From Actinomycetes bacterium (GTDB lineage Bacteria; Actinomycetota; Acidimicrobiia; Acidimicrobiales; Ilumatobacteraceae): a DNA stretch of 64,000 bases. The notes under the pieces were generated by a model, which saw only the letters and a list, made by a program, of their open reading frames with translations, was not told where the DNA came from and searched no databases. A program made the translations under genes and the position numbers. The stretch is from assembly GCA_025358125.1 (NCBI GenBank), contig JANYKS010000007.1, positions 1 through 64,000 on the forward strand, read 5' to 3'. Positions 8,070 through 15,886 of this stretch are shown piece by piece (the first letter of the stretch is position 1; each line of letters starts with the position of its first letter).

Positions 8070-8783
8070 ATGCAGGTAACACAGCTGTGTCGCTTTCCGG
8101 TGAAGTCGTTGCAGGGCGAGAGGGTCCACTCGGTTCGGGTGTCGGAGCAGGGGCTGGAGGGGGACCGCAAGTTCGCGATCTTCGATGTTGCGACTGGTTT
8201 CGGGTTGACCGCGCGCCGTGTCCCGGAGTTGTTGTTCGCCGCAGCCAGAGCACGCGAGGACGGCAGCGTGGAGATCACCCTGCCCGATGGCAGCATCGCC
8301 ACCGACGACGCCGCGCTGTCCACATGGCTGGGTCGGCAGGTGGCGCTGCGGTCGATCACGGACGAGATCGTCCGGCGCTATGAGAACCCGGCTGACTTCG
8401 AACATGAGAGCACCGGCCGATGGGAGCCCTTCGATGGATCGCGGGGGGCGTTTCACGATTCGCAGGGCGCCACAGTGTCGCTCGTATCGAGCGCGACAAT
8501 CGGCGGCTGGGCGCTGCGCCGGTTCCGGAGCAATGTGCTGCTCGACGGCGCGGATGAGGATTCGTTCGTCGGCGCCCAGGTTGCGGTCGGGGACGCGCTG
8601 CTTGATGTGGGGATGCGCATCGGGCGCTGTGTGATGGTCACTCGCCCGCAACCTGGAGATGTGCAGCGTGATCTGGACGTGTTGCGGGCGATTCACCGTG
8701 AGCGTCAGGGCTATCTGGCTGTCGGCGCAACCGTCGCTCGGGTCGGAACGGTGTCCATCGGCGACAAGCTGCACGCGGTTTAG
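8070..8783 (+). CDS. MOSC-domain protein
   Basis: This 237-residue cytoplasmic protein has the MOSC N-terminal barrel (LCRFPVKSLQGE near residue 8, then EQGLEGDRKFAIFD) and a C-terminal MOSC domain with the conserved cysteine in GRCVMVTRPQPGD (about residue 193). MOSC domains, relatives of the molybdenum-cofactor sulfurase C-terminus and of YcbX/YiiM, handle Moco-linked sulfur or reduce N-hydroxylated compounds. The ATG at 8070 is taken as start; a GTG lies one codon earlier. No molybdenum genes are nearby. The 180 bases before it hold no supportable gene. Confidence 0.85.
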   Translation: MQVTQLCRFPVKSLQGERVHSVRVSEQGLEGDRKFAIFDVATGFGLTARRVPELLFAAARAREDGSVEITLPDGSIATDDAALSTWLGRQVALRSITDEIVRRYENPADFEHESTGRWEPFDGSRGAFHDSQGATVSLVSSATIGGWALRRFRSNVLLDGADEDSFVGAQVAVGDALLDVGMRIGRCVMVTRPQPGDVQRDLDVLRAIHRERQGYLAVGATVARVGTVSIGDKLHAV

Positions 8784-8924
8784 CGTGGACTGGTCGTCCC
8801 GCTTCCGCGTCGCTCCTTACTGACGTGGACGAGGACACCCAGGTCAAGCTGCGCCGGGCCATCAGTGCGACAGGTGGAATCCCGCCCCTGCCATTGCAGA
8901 TATCTGCCTCCGACTTCGCCGCAG

Positions 8925-9366
8925 ATGATCACAGACAGCGACGGCGCATCCGATCTCCCGTTGTTCCTGACGGCACCGCTGTACCGGCGTTGGCATCTGC
9001 GTTGGGGTTCGACGACCGGCGAGGTCGTGGCAGCCATGCCCGGCGACGCTCTCTTGCCGACCGCGCAGTTCGTGTCGACGAGATCGATCACGATCGACGC
9101 GACCCCGGGATGCGGTGTGGCCGTGGTTGGTACAGGCCGGCTGCGGCCGCGCCGGCTTCTACAGCAACGACCTTCTCGTCGACCGAGTGCGACAACGATC
9201 GTGGCCGACCTGCAACATCTCGAGGTCGACCAATGGGTTCCGATGTCGGCGTCATCCGCTGACGGCGATCCTCGGGGTCTTGCTCATGGAGTTCGGCGAC
9301 TTCGCGATGACGCGGCGAATGGCGCGCCAGATCAAGACACGAGCCCGCATCGCCACCATGCGGTGA
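8925..9366 (+). pseudogene. Frameshifted SRPBCC-family gene
   Basis: Pieces of one protein lie in two alternating frames. From an ATG at 8925, frame A reads PLFLTAPLYRRWHLRWGST and later TRSITIDATP. At about 9108 the text continues in another frame with VWPWLVQAGCGRAGFYSNDL. It then returns to frame A for ADLQHLEVDQWVPM (about 9200-9243). Finally it shifts again to FGDFAMTRRMARQIKTRA, ending at a TGA at 9364-9366. These blocks occur in this order in actinobacterial SRPBCC-type proteins that open with TRAITIDAPP and end in MTRRML-IK-RAE. The middle is shorter than in intact members, so there has been deletion as well as frameshift. Confidence 0.7.
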
Positions 9367-9481
9367 CAAGCGCCAATCCGAGCAACGCCTCGACGAGATA
9401 GGCGAACACCTGAACGACCGTGATCCCGGGATCGGATGGGGTGGAGTCGGTCCACTTGGCCGCATCCGGGGGTTCCGTCAT
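9332..9481 (-). pseudogene. Fragment resembling the start of a phage-type baseplate protein
   Basis: A 49-codon frame from an ATG at 9481 contains WTDSTPSDPGITVVQVFAYL followed by VEALLG. The pattern WTD-x3-SDPGIT-x3-FA-L is characteristic of baseplate assembly proteins of contractile injection systems and tailed phages. Family proteins run to many hundreds of residues, but here the frame stops after WWRCGLVS. Its end lies antisense to the tail of the SRPBCC remnant. No other tail, sheath or baseplate gene was seen in the window. I treat it as a truncated leftover; a short unrelated peptide is possible. Confidence 0.35.
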
Positions 9482-9589
9482 CCGCCGAGTCTCACAGAGC
9501 GCGGCTGTGCTCCGGAGTAGTTGCGAGCGCGATCAGCGGAGACGGATTCGTGACGACGGTGGAATTTGCGTTGTGCGAGGATGTGGCGA

Positions 9590-10753
9590 ATGAAGGTCTT
9601 GTTCACCTCGACAGCAGGTATCGGTCATGTCCAGCCGATGATCCCGCTGGCGGTTGCTGCACGCGATCGAGGTGATGATGTGTTGTTCGCGACTGGTGCC
9701 GACAGTTGCGGCATGGTCGAAGCGGCAGGCATCGTGGCAGTTGCTGCCGGTTTGAGCGCGGCCGATCGGATGCGGGAATATCGGCGGCGATTCCCGGAAG
9801 GGGCGCAGCTTTCCGGGATGTCGTTGTCGGACCATATGTTCCCGCGTCTGTTCGGAGCGGTGGCCGCTTTGCCGATGTACGCGGAGCTGATCGATCCTGC
9901 GACGGCATGGGAGCCGGATGTGATGGTCTGCGACGCGGCCGAGTTCGCTGGTCCCGTGATAGCGAACGTGTTGGGGATTCCGAATGCGACGCATTCGTTC
10001 GGAGCCACGATTCCTGATCATCGGGTGAACGCAGCAGCGTCATTCCTTGACCGGACGTGGGCAGCGAACGGTTTGGAACCTCGCCCGTTCGGAGGGTGCT
10101 ATGACCACCTGTACATCGACATCTACCCGCGAAGTATGCAAGTCGGCGATGTGACTCGGCTCGGGCGGACGACGATGCGTCGCCCTGAATCCGCGGATCA
10201 CGTTCCGGGCCACGAAGCGTCGCCAACCTGCACCCTTTTTCTTGACGGAACGCCGAAGGATCGACCGATCGTGTACATCACGTTCGGGACAGTCTTCAAC
10301 GACAACGACGACTTCCGGACGCTGGCTCGTGTACCCGCAACCTTCGATGCCACCTTCGTTGCCACGGTGGGACCACGCGGCGATCCCGAACTGTTCGGAG
10401 TGCCGGCGTCAAATTTGCACGTCGAGCGTTACATCCCCCAACACGTGATCCTCGACCGGTGCGCAGCGATGATCTCCCACGGTGGGTCGGGAACGATGCT
10501 CGCCGCGTTGAGTCGGGGAATCCCTCAGGTGTGCATTCCCCAAGCTGCGGATCAGTTCGCCAACGCAGGCGCATGCGCGGCCGCGGGTGCCGGCATCGCC
10601 CTCAGCACGGACGTGTCTGTGCAGACCGTTTCCGACGCACTGGCGCGAGTCCTCGGCGACGACCAGTACAGGGACGCCGCAAGGACCGTCGCACGCGAGA
10701 TAGAGGCCATGCCCGGCGCCGACGCCGTCATGGACGAACTCGCAAGCCTGTGA
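9590..10753 (+). CDS. GT1-family (UGT-like) glycosyltransferase
   Basis: This 387-residue cytoplasmic GT-B enzyme transfers a sugar from an activated nucleotide donor to a small acceptor. The ATG at 9590 has GAGG nine bases upstream and opens with the family N-terminus MKVLFTSTAGIGHVQPMIPLA. The C-terminal donor-binding half contains PIVYITFGTV (about residue 225) and the signature SHGGSGTMLAALSRGIPQV with QAADQFANA (residues about 296-325). Macrolide and natural-product transferases share this layout. Donor and acceptor cannot be told. It stands alone as the only intact enzyme in a stretch of broken genes, and it is not PimA, which belongs to a different GT family. Confidence 0.88.
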   Translation: MKVLFTSTAGIGHVQPMIPLAVAARDRGDDVLFATGADSCGMVEAAGIVAVAAGLSAADRMREYRRRFPEGAQLSGMSLSDHMFPRLFGAVAALPMYAELIDPATAWEPDVMVCDAAEFAGPVIANVLGIPNATHSFGATIPDHRVNAAASFLDRTWAANGLEPRPFGGCYDHLYIDIYPRSMQVGDVTRLGRTTMRRPESADHVPGHEASPTCTLFLDGTPKDRPIVYITFGTVFNDNDDFRTLARVPATFDATFVATVGPRGDPELFGVPASNLHVERYIPQHVILDRCAAMISHGGSGTMLAALSRGIPQVCIPQAADQFANAGACAAAGAGIALSTDVSVQTVSDALARVLGDDQYRDAARTVAREIEAMPGADAVMDELASL

Positions 10754-11076
10754 CGCGAATTGCGACGACGCCGATCAGCGCTCCAGCCACGAGCCACGAA
10801 GCGCGGTGGGCGGCAGACGTCGGATGCCGAACGACGCTTATTCCGCCCGATCCGAAATACGCGAAGCGAGCAGAACGCGCGTACCGATCAACGATGCGAC
10901 CGCGGCGAAACTATGTGACGGTGAACGAACAAGTAGGCGCATCGGTCGCGGCGGTGCCGTTCAGAGAGAGAGCATCAAACTGGCGTACGGCTTGTCCTCG
11001 GAAGGTATGTTTCGTCTGCCTCGGGGAAGACGGTGCGGCTGACGACGATCGATGCAAGGTTGGTCGGGTAGACAAG
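10754..11076. other. Gap with no recognisable gene
   Basis: Short open frames occur on both strands but none shows a domain pattern or a supporting ribosome site. I see no hairpin terminator after the glycosyltransferase. The stretch looks like decayed sequence. Confidence 0.5.
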
Positions 11077-11528
11077 TCAGTGGGCACGTAGGGGGACCCC
11101 TTCGCGTTGCATCTCAGCGATGACGGATTCGGCCAGCACCTTGGCGCGCCGCCCCCTGCGCTGGTCATGGCGAACGGCGAACACCATCAGACAGCGCACG
11201 TCGGCGAGTGAACCTTGTTGCGGGTGCACGGTGCGTTCGTTTACCGCACCAGCGACGATCTCACCGTTGACGTCGGCGACGATCACTCGCCGATCGAGAT
11301 CCCGACACCACGTGCACAGATTGTCCCTGATAGAGGATGTGATGCAAGGACGTTGCGGTGGTCGTAGCGCTTGGGGTCTGGCCGGGGCATCTCCCGAATG
11401 CCGTGTCGCCGTTGAAGTTGAAATACCCCGGGCGACGGGTCGACGAACTCGGCGACCGCCTGCAGGTCCCTGAGCTCCATCAAAACGAAAATATGTCTCT
11501 CGCACGTCACAGCATCGAGGTTTCCCAA
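11077..11528 (-). pseudogene. Broken GNAT acetyltransferase gene
   Basis: The minus strand carries acetyltransferase-like pieces in two frames. One frame opens near 11480 with MELRDLQAVAEFVDPSPGVF. A second frame, from about 11345, reads VIVADVNGEIVAGAVNE and then VFAVRHDQRRGRRAKVLAES, which resembles the acetyl-CoA-binding motif (R/Q-x-x-G-x-G/A) after the fourth strand. It stops at 11077 with REGVPLRAH, well before the usual C-terminal strands. A frameshift plus a truncated end suggests a dead gene. The bases between 11529 and 11612 hold nothing clear. Confidence 0.5.
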
Positions 11529-11612
11529 TCTGAGCAGCCTTTCGTTGCCGTGGCGTGTGGTCGGTGCGCGGCAGCGGCGTCGCCGGGGTCCAGGGTCGGC
11601 TCGCGATGGCGG

Positions 11613-12536
11613 CTACGCGTGTGCGGGCCCGCCGATCGTGTCCTCGTACGCAGGATCGATCCACACCCCGCCGTTTCCGGTGCGGAACGCCTGTGACAGC
11701 TTGGCAATGAACTGGCCGTTTGGCAGCGCGATCTCCAGGTAAACCGCTGGCCAGCGTTTGTTCGTGCCGTCGATTTCTGCCTGAAGACCCCTCAGATCTC
11801 CGCGTAACTCGGCCGCGGCGCCAACAGTGATATGCACGGCCACCGCGGGTCCGTGAGCATCGTAAACATCAACAGTCACCTTCGGATCTGCGAGTCCGAA
11901 CCGAATGACCGACGCCATGACCTGCCGGCGGATGGCGTCAGGATCGGTTGGCCCGGCAAACACCTGCCGCGCGGCAACACGCCCGGCCACGCCAACGTAC
12001 GGATTCGGAAGCGAGCCGTCGCCACCTTGAAATGTGACGCTGATGCCGCTCACCGCCTCGGCGAGTATTCCGGTCGTAGCCACTTCCTCAGCGATTGCGC
12101 CTTCCAAGGCTTCGGCTTCCCACACGGGCTCCAGAGGATGTTGATCGCCGGCGTCAACTCGCGTCACGACATTGAGCCACACTTTTGACATGGCCTTCGC
12201 GCTCGGTGCCTCGCCGACTGTGGCCGATACGACGTGCGGGAATGCCGGAGCGAGCCTCGCTGTGACCTCGGCCGGGGCAGCACCGACCTGGGAGCCTGTC
12301 GCCGCGGCCGTGGGGGCGTAGGACGCTGGGGGAACAAAGGGGTACGTACTCGGGGTCGAATCCTGAGATGTGCCGACACCCGCTGTTGGTGTAGCGGTGG
12401 CCTCCGGACCGGTGGCAACTGTGAATGCCGCCGTCCGAGGTGCGGTCGTCGAGGTTGAGCTGCCGCAAGCCGTCACGGCCAGGACGCATGTCGCGAACAA
12501 CGTGAGGGCAGCGCGGCGGTTAGTTGTTGTTGATAT
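11613..12536 (-). CDS. Secreted lipoprotein of unknown function, doubtful start
   Basis: This protein has about 307 residues and a typical lipoprotein leader: NRRAALTLFATCVLAVTACGSS, broken here as NRRAALTLFATCV then LAVTACGSS, with lipobox VTAC. A Thr/Pro/Ala-rich linker (residues about 35-75) leads to a mixed alpha/beta domain with no motif I know. The last part contains LEIALPNGQFIAKLSQAF. The start is a problem. The strong ribosome site AGGGGGG at 12542-12548 is followed five bases later by ATA (12534-12536), in frame and exactly where an ATG would give MSTTTNRR. The only listed start codon nearby is a GTG at 12563 without a ribosome site. Either ATA is used, or the start codon has mutated. 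Confidence 0.65.
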   Translation of the reverse strand: MSTTTNRRAALTLFATCVLAVTACGSSTSTTAPRTAAFTVATGPEATATPTAGVGTSQDSTPSTYPFVPPASYAPTAAATGSQVGAAPAEVTARLAPAFPHVVSATVGEAPSAKAMSKVWLNVVTRVDAGDQHPLEPVWEAEALEGAIAEEVATTGILAEAVSGISVTFQGGDGSLPNPYVGVAGRVAARQVFAGPTDPDAIRRQVMASVIRFGLADPKVTVDVYDAHGPAVAVHITVGAAAELRGDLRGLQAEIDGTNKRWPAVYLEIALPNGQFIAKLSQAFRTGNGGVWIDPAYEDTIGGPAHA

Positions 12537-12563
12537 CGAAGCCCCCCTGCACGTTCTGGCCAC

Positions 12564-12959
12564 CGAGCGTGTAGCACTGCAGAGTCGGACTCGGTTGTAA
12601 TCGTTGGCAGGAACACCAACGACTGACCACGTGTACGGAGTATAGCCTTCGTCCCGATTTCCCCGGACTCGACACCTCTTCCGGTGTTAACGACGCGGCA
12701 GGCTTCGCTTCATGCTGCGGACCGGACTCACACCGGCAAGCAACGACCGGGAGATTGCCCGCGGCCCTGGGCAAACACCCAACAGGGCCTCTCACTGGAA
12801 CCCTCGAATCACCTGAGCGTGATTAGAGAGACCCCGAATGAATCCTCGTCGCGCCTCACGGGGTCACCCGTAGCGATGGCCGGATGCACGATTTTCCTGG
12901 GAGGTCACCCGTAAAGTCACCCGTAGACGATCGAAGCAACACTCCGTACCACGTCAGAG
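12564..12959. other. Non-coding stretch with hairpins and short repeats
   Basis: No gene can be supported. On the minus strand short coherent pieces (YTPYTWSVVGVPANDYN near 12600-12650, and CYTLGGQNVQGGFDINNN ending at 12520) lie in different frames and may be a broken secreted protein. TTGCCC (12755-12760) pairs with GGGCAA (12769-12774). Three GTCACCCGTA copies are listed separately. This is where pimA would be expected from mycobacterial gene order. Confidence 0.5.
12863..12925 (+). repeat. Three copies of GTCACCCGTA
   Basis: Exact 10-base copies lie at 12863-12872, 12904-12913 and 12916-12925. The last two are 12 bases apart and the first is 41 bases earlier. They sit just beyond the stop codon of the acyltransferase gene (12960). 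Their role is unknown. Confidence 0.7.
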
Positions 12960-13874
12960 CTAATATCCGGGGTCACTGGGCCAGTTGGGTTGGAACAGGT
13001 GCCACTGTTCGGGGGCTCGGCGGATCAGGAATTCGAGTTCGCCGGCGAGTAGCTGGGTCATGTTGGCGACGTCGTCGCGGAGACGTCCGGATCGGTTGGC
13101 CGGCACGGCCGGGCGGACGACCGCGTGGTGGCCGTTGTAACGGTCGGTGAAGTAGCAGCCGACCGGCAGCACGGGTGCGCCAGTGCGCAGGCCGAGCGTG
13201 GCCGGACCGGCGGGAAGGGTCGTCGTCTCACCGAAGAACTCCACCGGAATGCCGGTGCGTTCGATGTCACGGTCGCAGAGCAGGCAGACCACCTCGTTCG
13301 CGCGCAAGGCCTTCAACACCGCCCCGGCCACCTTCGGGCCGAGCGGCACGACGGTCATGCCGAGCTTGTGGCGAAGGTCGACGAACCATTCGAACAGCTC
13401 CGCAGGCTCGATCGGCTCGACGACCACGGTCATCTTGTAGCCCTGGTCGATCAGCCACCGGCCGGCCCATTCCCACCCGCCGAGGTGAGGCAGGGCGAGG
13501 ATCACACCGTTGCCCATGGCCGCGGCGTTGCTGACGTTCTCCATGCCCTCGATGCTGAAGCCGGCTTCAACCGCCCGCTTCGACATGGTTGGGAGCCGGA
13601 AGCTCTCGACGTAGTACTTGGCGTACGAGTCGAACGCCTGCTGCACGGATTGCCGCAGCGCGAATCCGTTCAGCGATGGATTGACCCGCTTGAGGTGGAG
13701 CTCGATCATCTCCCGTTTGTCGCGCATGCCGGCGGCCAGGGTCAGGCCGATCATCGAGGCCGCGGCACTCGCCAACGGGCCCGGGAGGGCTCGCGCCGCG
13801 AGCGAACCGATCTTGTAGCCGTTGACCGTTGCGCTGTCGGCCAGCAGGCCACGGGTGGTCTTGGGAGGGGTCAC
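12960..13874 (-). CDS. patA: Phosphatidylinositol mannoside acyltransferase
   Basis: This 304-residue, LpxL/HtrB-like, membrane-associated enzyme transfers an acyl chain from acyl-CoA to the 2-mannose of phosphatidylinositol mannosides. The catalytic H-x4-E motif is HLGGWE (about residues 130-135). Further family blocks are CLLCDRDIERTGIPVEFFGE and the closing APEQWHLFQPNWPSD. Length fits mycobacterial PatA (about 315). It starts with GTG directly after the PIP synthase stop (three bases between), so the two are co-transcribed and probably coupled. In mycobacteria pimA follows patA, but here it does not. Without an identifiable mannosyltransferase next door, the native substrate remains inferred. 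Confidence 0.82.
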   Translation of the reverse strand: MTPPKTTRGLLADSATVNGYKIGSLAARALPGPLASAAASMIGLTLAAGMRDKREMIELHLKRVNPSLNGFALRQSVQQAFDSYAKYYVESFRLPTMSKRAVEAGFSIEGMENVSNAAAMGNGVILALPHLGGWEWAGRWLIDQGYKMTVVVEPIEPAELFEWFVDLRHKLGMTVVPLGPKVAGAVLKALRANEVVCLLCDRDIERTGIPVEFFGETTTLPAGPATLGLRTGAPVLPVGCYFTDRYNGHHAVVRPAVPANRSGRLRDDVANMTQLLAGELEFLIRRAPEQWHLFQPNWPSDPGY

Positions 13875-13877
13875 GGC

Positions 13878-14576
13878 CTACGGGTTCGGACGCCGGCGTG
13901 GCACCCGGGTCGGAACGCGTTCCGTGTACGCCTTGCGCCGAGTTGCCCGCCGCAGCGCCCGGACCTCCATCTTCGCAGCCGTGCGCGGAGTGACGCCCGC
14001 CTGCTTCCACACCTTGATGAAGCGTTGCACCGCAGTGACCGCCGTGAGGGCCAGCATCGTCCACAGAACGATCAGCAGTATCGGAGGGATGAGCAGCCCG
14101 ATCAGCAACAAGATGATGCGCTCGGCGCGCTCCATCAGACCACCCTTTGCCTCGAGCCCGAGAGACTCCGCTTTGGCCCGCTCGTAGGAAATGACGGACG
14201 AGAACGCCATGATCCCGAACGGCACCATCGCCAGCCGCGGATCGTGGCCATGGCCGTCGGCGTAGTAGTAGGCGACGCCGGCGAAGATGACGGCATCGGT
14301 GACGCGATCGATCACGGAATCGAAGAACGCGCCGCGCTGGCTGACCTGATTCGATGCCTTCGCGAGAGCGCCGTCGAGCAGATCTGGCAGTGCCGCAAGA
14401 ATCACGAGTCCAAATCCGAGCAGCAGTTGACCAGCGCCGATTGCGACCGCAGCGCCGATCGCGACCAGGATGCCCAGAATGGTGAGATGATCCGGCGACA
14501 ATCCAGTACGGCGCAGCACCCTGCCGATTGGCCGGACGGCCTTGTCGATTGGCGCACGGAATTTGCCGTCGAACAT
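13878..14576 (-). CDS. pgsA: CDP-alcohol phosphatidyltransferase, probable PIP synthase
   Basis: This 232-residue integral membrane enzyme joins CDP-diacylglycerol to inositol phosphate to form phosphatidylinositol phosphate. The signature starts DLLDGALAKASNQVSQRG (about residues 64-81) and ends AFFDSVIDRVTD, keeping all four metal aspartates. The Arg of the usual D-G-x2-A-R is Lys here. About six helices are predicted, and the tail after residue 195 is very basic (RRATRRKAYTERVPTRVPRR). The actinobacterial context (patA follows; HIT protein and thrS upstream) favours PIP synthase over phosphatidylglycerolphosphate synthase. The start ATG is at 14576. Confidence 0.85.
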   Translation of the reverse strand: MFDGKFRAPIDKAVRPIGRVLRRTGLSPDHLTILGILVAIGAAVAIGAGQLLLGFGLVILAALPDLLDGALAKASNQVSQRGAFFDSVIDRVTDAVIFAGVAYYYADGHGHDPRLAMVPFGIMAFSSVISYERAKAESLGLEAKGGLMERAERIILLLIGLLIPPILLIVLWTMLALTAVTAVQRFIKVWKQAGVTPRTAAKMEVRALRRATRRKAYTERVPTRVPRRRPNP

Positions 14577-14637
14577 TGTCAGCAGGTTAGCTCTCTGCCG
14601 ATCTGAACCGGCAGTGATGAGCGTGCAACACTAGGGC

Positions 14638-14943
14638 ATGAGCAAGTCCTCACCAGCAGATCTCGCGGTCGCATTCCGATCGCTGGCTCGTCGTTCGAGC
14701 GATGCCGCAGGTCCCGAGTCGCCACCCGAGCTGATCACTGCGACGAACGCCGCAGTCGACAGAGCGATCCAGGCGGCTGCCGCGCTCCTCGGCACAACAA
14801 CCACTGCCGTAGGCGTCGCGGCGACGATCGAGGCCCGCCGGGCGCAAGATTGGACCGAACGAGATCTCGACGCTCTGCGAGAGCAGGCCTTCGCCGCGGC
14901 GGCGGCCATTCGCACCCTGCAGGACTCCGCCCATCGCGATTGA
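14638..14943 (+). CDS. Small Ala-rich helical protein, unknown
   Basis: This 101-residue soluble protein is made almost wholly of predicted helices rich in Ala and Arg, for example AAAAIRTLQDSAHRD at the end. There is no signal peptide and no known motif. It starts at an ATG 61 bases from the divergent PIP synthase start. Together with the next plus-strand gene it interrupts the otherwise minus-strand thrS-HIT-pgsA-patA series. Coding preference and length make it plausible, but I cannot assign a family. Confidence 0.5.
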   Translation: MSKSSPADLAVAFRSLARRSSDAAGPESPPELITATNAAVDRAIQAAAALLGTTTTAVGVAATIEARRAQDWTERDLDALREQAFAAAAAIRTLQDSAHRD

Positions 14944-14947
14944 TCCC

Positions 14948-14999
14948 AGACTCTGCGTAGCCGAAATAAGACTCTGCGTAGCCAAATTAAGATTCTGCT
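14948..14999 (+). repeat. 21-base tandem repeat, about 2.4 copies
   Basis: AGACTCTGCGTAGCC plus a variable A/T tail repeats at 14948-14968 and 14969-14989, with a partial third copy (AGATTCTGCT) from 14990. Twenty-one bases equals two DNA turns, so protein sites would face the same side. It lies just after one gene and about 70 bases before the next start. Confidence 0.8.
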
Positions 15000-15022
15000 C
15001 CTGCGCTTCGCGGTGAGCTGAT

Positions 15023-15059
15023 CACCTCCTATTATGTCGAACTACCGGGATGGGAGGTG
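15023..15059 (+). promoter_or_regulatory. Possible ribosome-site-hiding hairpin
   Basis: CACCTCC (15023-15029) is the exact complement of GGAGGTG (15053-15059), which is the ribosome site of the gene starting at 15066. If both are in the mRNA, a seven-pair helix with a 23-base loop would block translation. However, TATTAT at 15030-15035 could be a promoter -10 box, in which case the left arm would not be transcribed. Confidence 0.4.
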
Positions 15060-15065
15060 TCTGCA

Positions 15066-15875
15066 ATGTCAACCAGGCGAGCCACAGCGGCGGAGGGTCG
15101 CCTGCTGCGCCACGAAGGGTTTCCTGCCGGCTGGTATCCGGACCCCGATGATCCCGCACATCTGCGTTACTGGGACGGCGGCGTCTGGACGGACCATCGC
15201 GCCGCGCTGTCGACGCCGGCGAACAACCCCGCTGTCTGCGGATGTGGGGTGGTGGCCACCGGCAGCTGTCGGGCATGCGCACGGCCGTTCTGTCGGGCCC
15301 ACATCTCGGATCACAGCCGCGACGACAGCGCCTTCCTCAAACGTTGGGAGGCGTGGACGTGCGAGGGATGCATCGAGGAAACCAAGCGTGCGATGCGCTC
15401 CGATCAGCTCCAATGTTGTGAGGACGTCGCCGAGATGCTGTCGGCCATCCCCAAGATCCGCAAGATCCGCAAGACACGAATGACAACGGGCTACCGGCCC
15501 CAGTCGGTCAACCTGTTCGAACGGATCCAGACCTCGGGCGATCGGCCACCAAGGTATGCCCGCGCGTACCTCGTCCAGTACGACGGAGGTTCGGAGGATT
15601 CCACCTACGAAGGCCTCGCGATCTCCGCCGACGGTGGGACCGTATTCGATGTCGGCGTGCCGGCGATCGGGGTGCGCACGGCGAGGATCGGCCCGAAGCG
15701 CAGGATCCGTGGCTACCGGATCCGCCGAGAGATCACCCTCGACGGCTTGCGGGAAGCGGCCGCCGGGCCGACCACGGCGACGTGGTTCGAGTTCGCGTCG
15801 AGGTCATTTCTGCGGGCTGCGGCCCGGGTCGGTCTCACGCCAGAGGCCCGGTCGCCCGCCGATCCGCAGCCGTAA
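15066..15875 (+). CDS. DUF2510 plus Cys/His zinc-finger protein
   Basis: This 269-residue protein starts at an ATG with GGGAGGT seven bases upstream. Residues about 15-45 form a DUF2510 motif (PAGWYPDPDDPAHLRYWDGG), a tryptophan-rich module usually found on actinobacterial membrane or secreted proteins. Residues about 55-110 hold a Cys/His cluster spaced like a B-box zinc finger: CGCGVVATGSCRACARPFCR, AHISDH and CEGCIEE. A basic helical segment follows (KIRKIRKTR). The C-terminal 120 residues form an unknown domain with many Arg residues. There is no signal peptide or membrane helix. The pairing of DUF2510 with a B-box-like finger suggests protein binding. The gene is convergent with the next one. 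Confidence 0.7.
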   Translation: MSTRRATAAEGRLLRHEGFPAGWYPDPDDPAHLRYWDGGVWTDHRAALSTPANNPAVCGCGVVATGSCRACARPFCRAHISDHSRDDSAFLKRWEAWTCEGCIEETKRAMRSDQLQCCEDVAEMLSAIPKIRKIRKTRMTTGYRPQSVNLFERIQTSGDRPPRYARAYLVQYDGGSEDSTYEGLAISADGGTVFDVGVPAIGVRTARIGPKRRIRGYRIRREITLDGLREAAAGPTTATWFEFASRSFLRAAARVGLTPEARSPADPQP

Positions 15876-15886
15876 ACAGGTCGGCT

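Noticed and set aside
9590-10753. Relocated pimA
   Set aside because: The signature SHGGSGTMLAALSRGIPQV and N-terminus are GT1 (UGT-like); PimA is a GT4 enzyme.
12800-12830. T-arm-like CTCGAATC suggesting a tRNA or tRNA remnant
   Set aside because: No matching acceptor, anticodon or D arms could be drawn around it.
13125-14606. A plus-strand frame of 493 codons
   Set aside because: It is antisense to patA and pgsA and its product is Arg/His/Gln-rich without motifs.
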